Shown piece by piece: positions 63,133-64,000 of a stretch of DNA of 64,000 bases; position 1 is the first letter of the stretch, and the number at the start of each line of letters is the position of its first letter. The notes below the pieces were generated by a model. The model was not told the DNA's origin, searched no databases, and was given only the letters and a program-made list of their open reading frames with translations. The position numbers and the translations under genes are program-made. Origin of the DNA: Polynucleobacter sp. UK-Gri1-W3. Its GTDB lineage: Bacteria; Pseudomonadota; Gammaproteobacteria; Burkholderiales; Burkholderiaceae. The DNA lies in contig NZ_JACVQA010000006.1 of the NCBI RefSeq assembly GCF_018881595.1, positions 124,001-188,000 on the forward strand, in the 5' to 3' direction.

Positions 63133-63246
63133 TTTTGACCTATTGGATCTGTAAATTCATAAAGGAATGATTGGATTATTCCTTATTCATACTCCCGCCG
63201 GCAAATTAAATTCTCGATACAATCAATTTTTGATTAAGGAGTTTAG

Positions 63247-64000
63247 ATGCCGATTATCGAATCCGTCCAAGTTGCTTCAGTGGCAGTACCTTTAGATAAA
63301 GTCACCTCATTTTCTACCCGCACTGTTTCTGAGCGTCACTACTGCCTTGTAAAAGTGCGCGGTAAGGATGGTAATGAAGGTATCGGCTTTTGCTACGTTG
63401 GAAGTGCTGGTGGAGATATCGCCAAGATTGCTGTGGAGCAATTGCTGGCTCCAAAATTGATTGGTCAAAATAGTCACCGCAGCGAAGGTCTCTGGATGGA
63501 GATGTACAACGAGTCCATTCTCCAAGGTCGTGCAGGTGCGGTAATGCGTGGCATCTCGATTTTGGACACGGCCATATGGGATTTAAATGCGCGTTCAGTC
63601 GGCTTGCCCTTGCACCAATACTTAGGATCAGTTGTGGATGATCGTGTACCAGCCTACGCCAGTGGCGGCTACTACTTAGAAGGTAAAACACCTGCCAAGT
63701 TAGGTCAAGAAATGGAGTCTTACGTAAAGCAGGGTTTTAAGGCAGTCAAGATGAAGGTAGGGCGCCTATCTCCTTCTGAAGAAGAGGCACGCGTGAAGGC
63801 GGCTCGTAAAGCAGTAGGTGACGATGTATTGCTAACGCTGGATGCCAATAATGCTTGGCGTGACTTGCCGACCGCCCTTGAGTATGTGCGTCGCTTTGAG
63901 GCTTATAACCCCTATTGGATTGAAGAGCCATTCTCTCCAGATGCGATTGATTTACATGCGGCATTAGCACGTCAAACAAAAATCAATGTGGCTACCGGTG
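63247..64000 (+). CDS. Mandelate racemase / muconate lactonizing enzyme family protein, 3' end outside window
   Basis: The visible 251 residues belong to the enolase superfamily. The N-terminal capping domain begins MPIIESVQVASVAVPLDKV. In the barrel, KMKVGR gives the KxK catalytic lysine, and LDANNAW and IEEPFS hold two of the metal acids. It abstracts a proton next to a carboxylate in sugar acids or aromatic acids. The start is supported by TAAGGAG at 63235-63241. A third metal acid would lie beyond the edge. Confidence 0.9.
   Translation, partial: MPIIESVQVASVAVPLDKVTSFSTRTVSERHYCLVKVRGKDGNEGIGFCYVGSAGGDIAKIAVEQLLAPKLIGQNSHRSEGLWMEMYNESILQGRAGAVMRGISILDTAIWDLNARSVGLPLHQYLGSVVDDRVPAYASGGYYLEGKTPAKLGQEMESYVKQGFKAVKMKVGRLSPSEEEARVKAARKAVGDDVLLTLDANNAWRDLPTALEYVRRFEAYNPYWIEEPFSPDAIDLHAALARQTKINVATG

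Noticed and set aside
63221..63235. AATCAA / TTGATT inverted repeat before the enolase-superfamily gene
   Set aside because: The arms are short, AT-rich and adjoin the ribosome binding site, so chance is likely.
1..64000. CRISPR arrays, insertion sequences, tRNA and rRNA genes
   Set aside because: No regularly spaced repeats, transposase motifs or cloverleaf-like sequences were noticed, though short RNA genes could be missed by eye.

Overview
The window looks like a chromosomal segment of a free-living, aerobic to microaerobic betaproteobacterium of the Burkholderiales. Polynucleobacter or a close relative is my best guess. The reasons are a moderate GC content, several orphan Bug-type (tripartite tricarboxylate) binding proteins, two phasins, a DASH cryptochrome, an FNR-controlled cbb3 oxidase and complete cytochrome c maturation genes. 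This assignment is inference, since no rRNA or other marker gene is present. I see no tRNA, rRNA, CRISPR array, insertion sequence or prophage.

Positions 1-11,200 hold housekeeping and stress genes: a LON-domain/DUF2236 pair, an Rrf2-type regulator followed by an exonuclease/GIY-YIG nuclease and a DASH photolyase, an OsmC-YcaO fusion followed by a nitroreductase, a phasin with a well-formed promoter flanked by TGC/GCA palindromes, a second nitroreductase and a DUF1622 membrane protein. Positions 11,200-13,460 carry ahpC and ahpF, with mutually exclusive hairpins between them.

Positions 13,700-23,400 form a cell-envelope region: an OmpA-like lipoprotein, a PF03640 lipoprotein, a patatin-like lipoprotein, two beta-barrel proteins, a channel-like membrane protein, a third barrel gene split by one in-frame TAA, a secreted Ntn-hydrolase, a secreted amidohydrolase and a SYLF lipoprotein. 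Positions 23,500-32,230 are mixed: second phasin, histone-deacetylase-like hydrolase, DUF2237, DCC thiol protein, chalcone-isomerase-like protein, DUF3833 lipoprotein, Cu/Zn superoxide dismutase, quinone oxidoreductase, a beta-lactamase-fold hydrolase and two binding proteins.

Positions 32,370-35,170 are a MarR-led redox cassette (flavodoxin-like protein, cytochrome b561, two YceI proteins) with a palindromic operator over its promoter. Positions 35,417-42,200 are a complete, tightly overlapping ccmABCDEFGHI operon for haem attachment to c-type cytochromes. After transport and dioxygenase genes (42,200-48,460), positions 48,471-57,218 hold the cbb3 oxidase locus: ccoI, ccoS, an FNR box, ccoNOQP, ccoG, a short fixH-like gene, a small membrane protein and fnr. 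The ccm operon supplies haem attachment for CcoO and CcoP, CcoI/CcoS supply copper and assembly, and Fnr closes the oxygen-sensing loop. The right end carries a SafE-like protein, a SulP transporter, a universal stress protein, an M23 peptidase, a 3-hydroxyacyl-CoA dehydrogenase and the start of an enolase-superfamily gene cut by the window edge.
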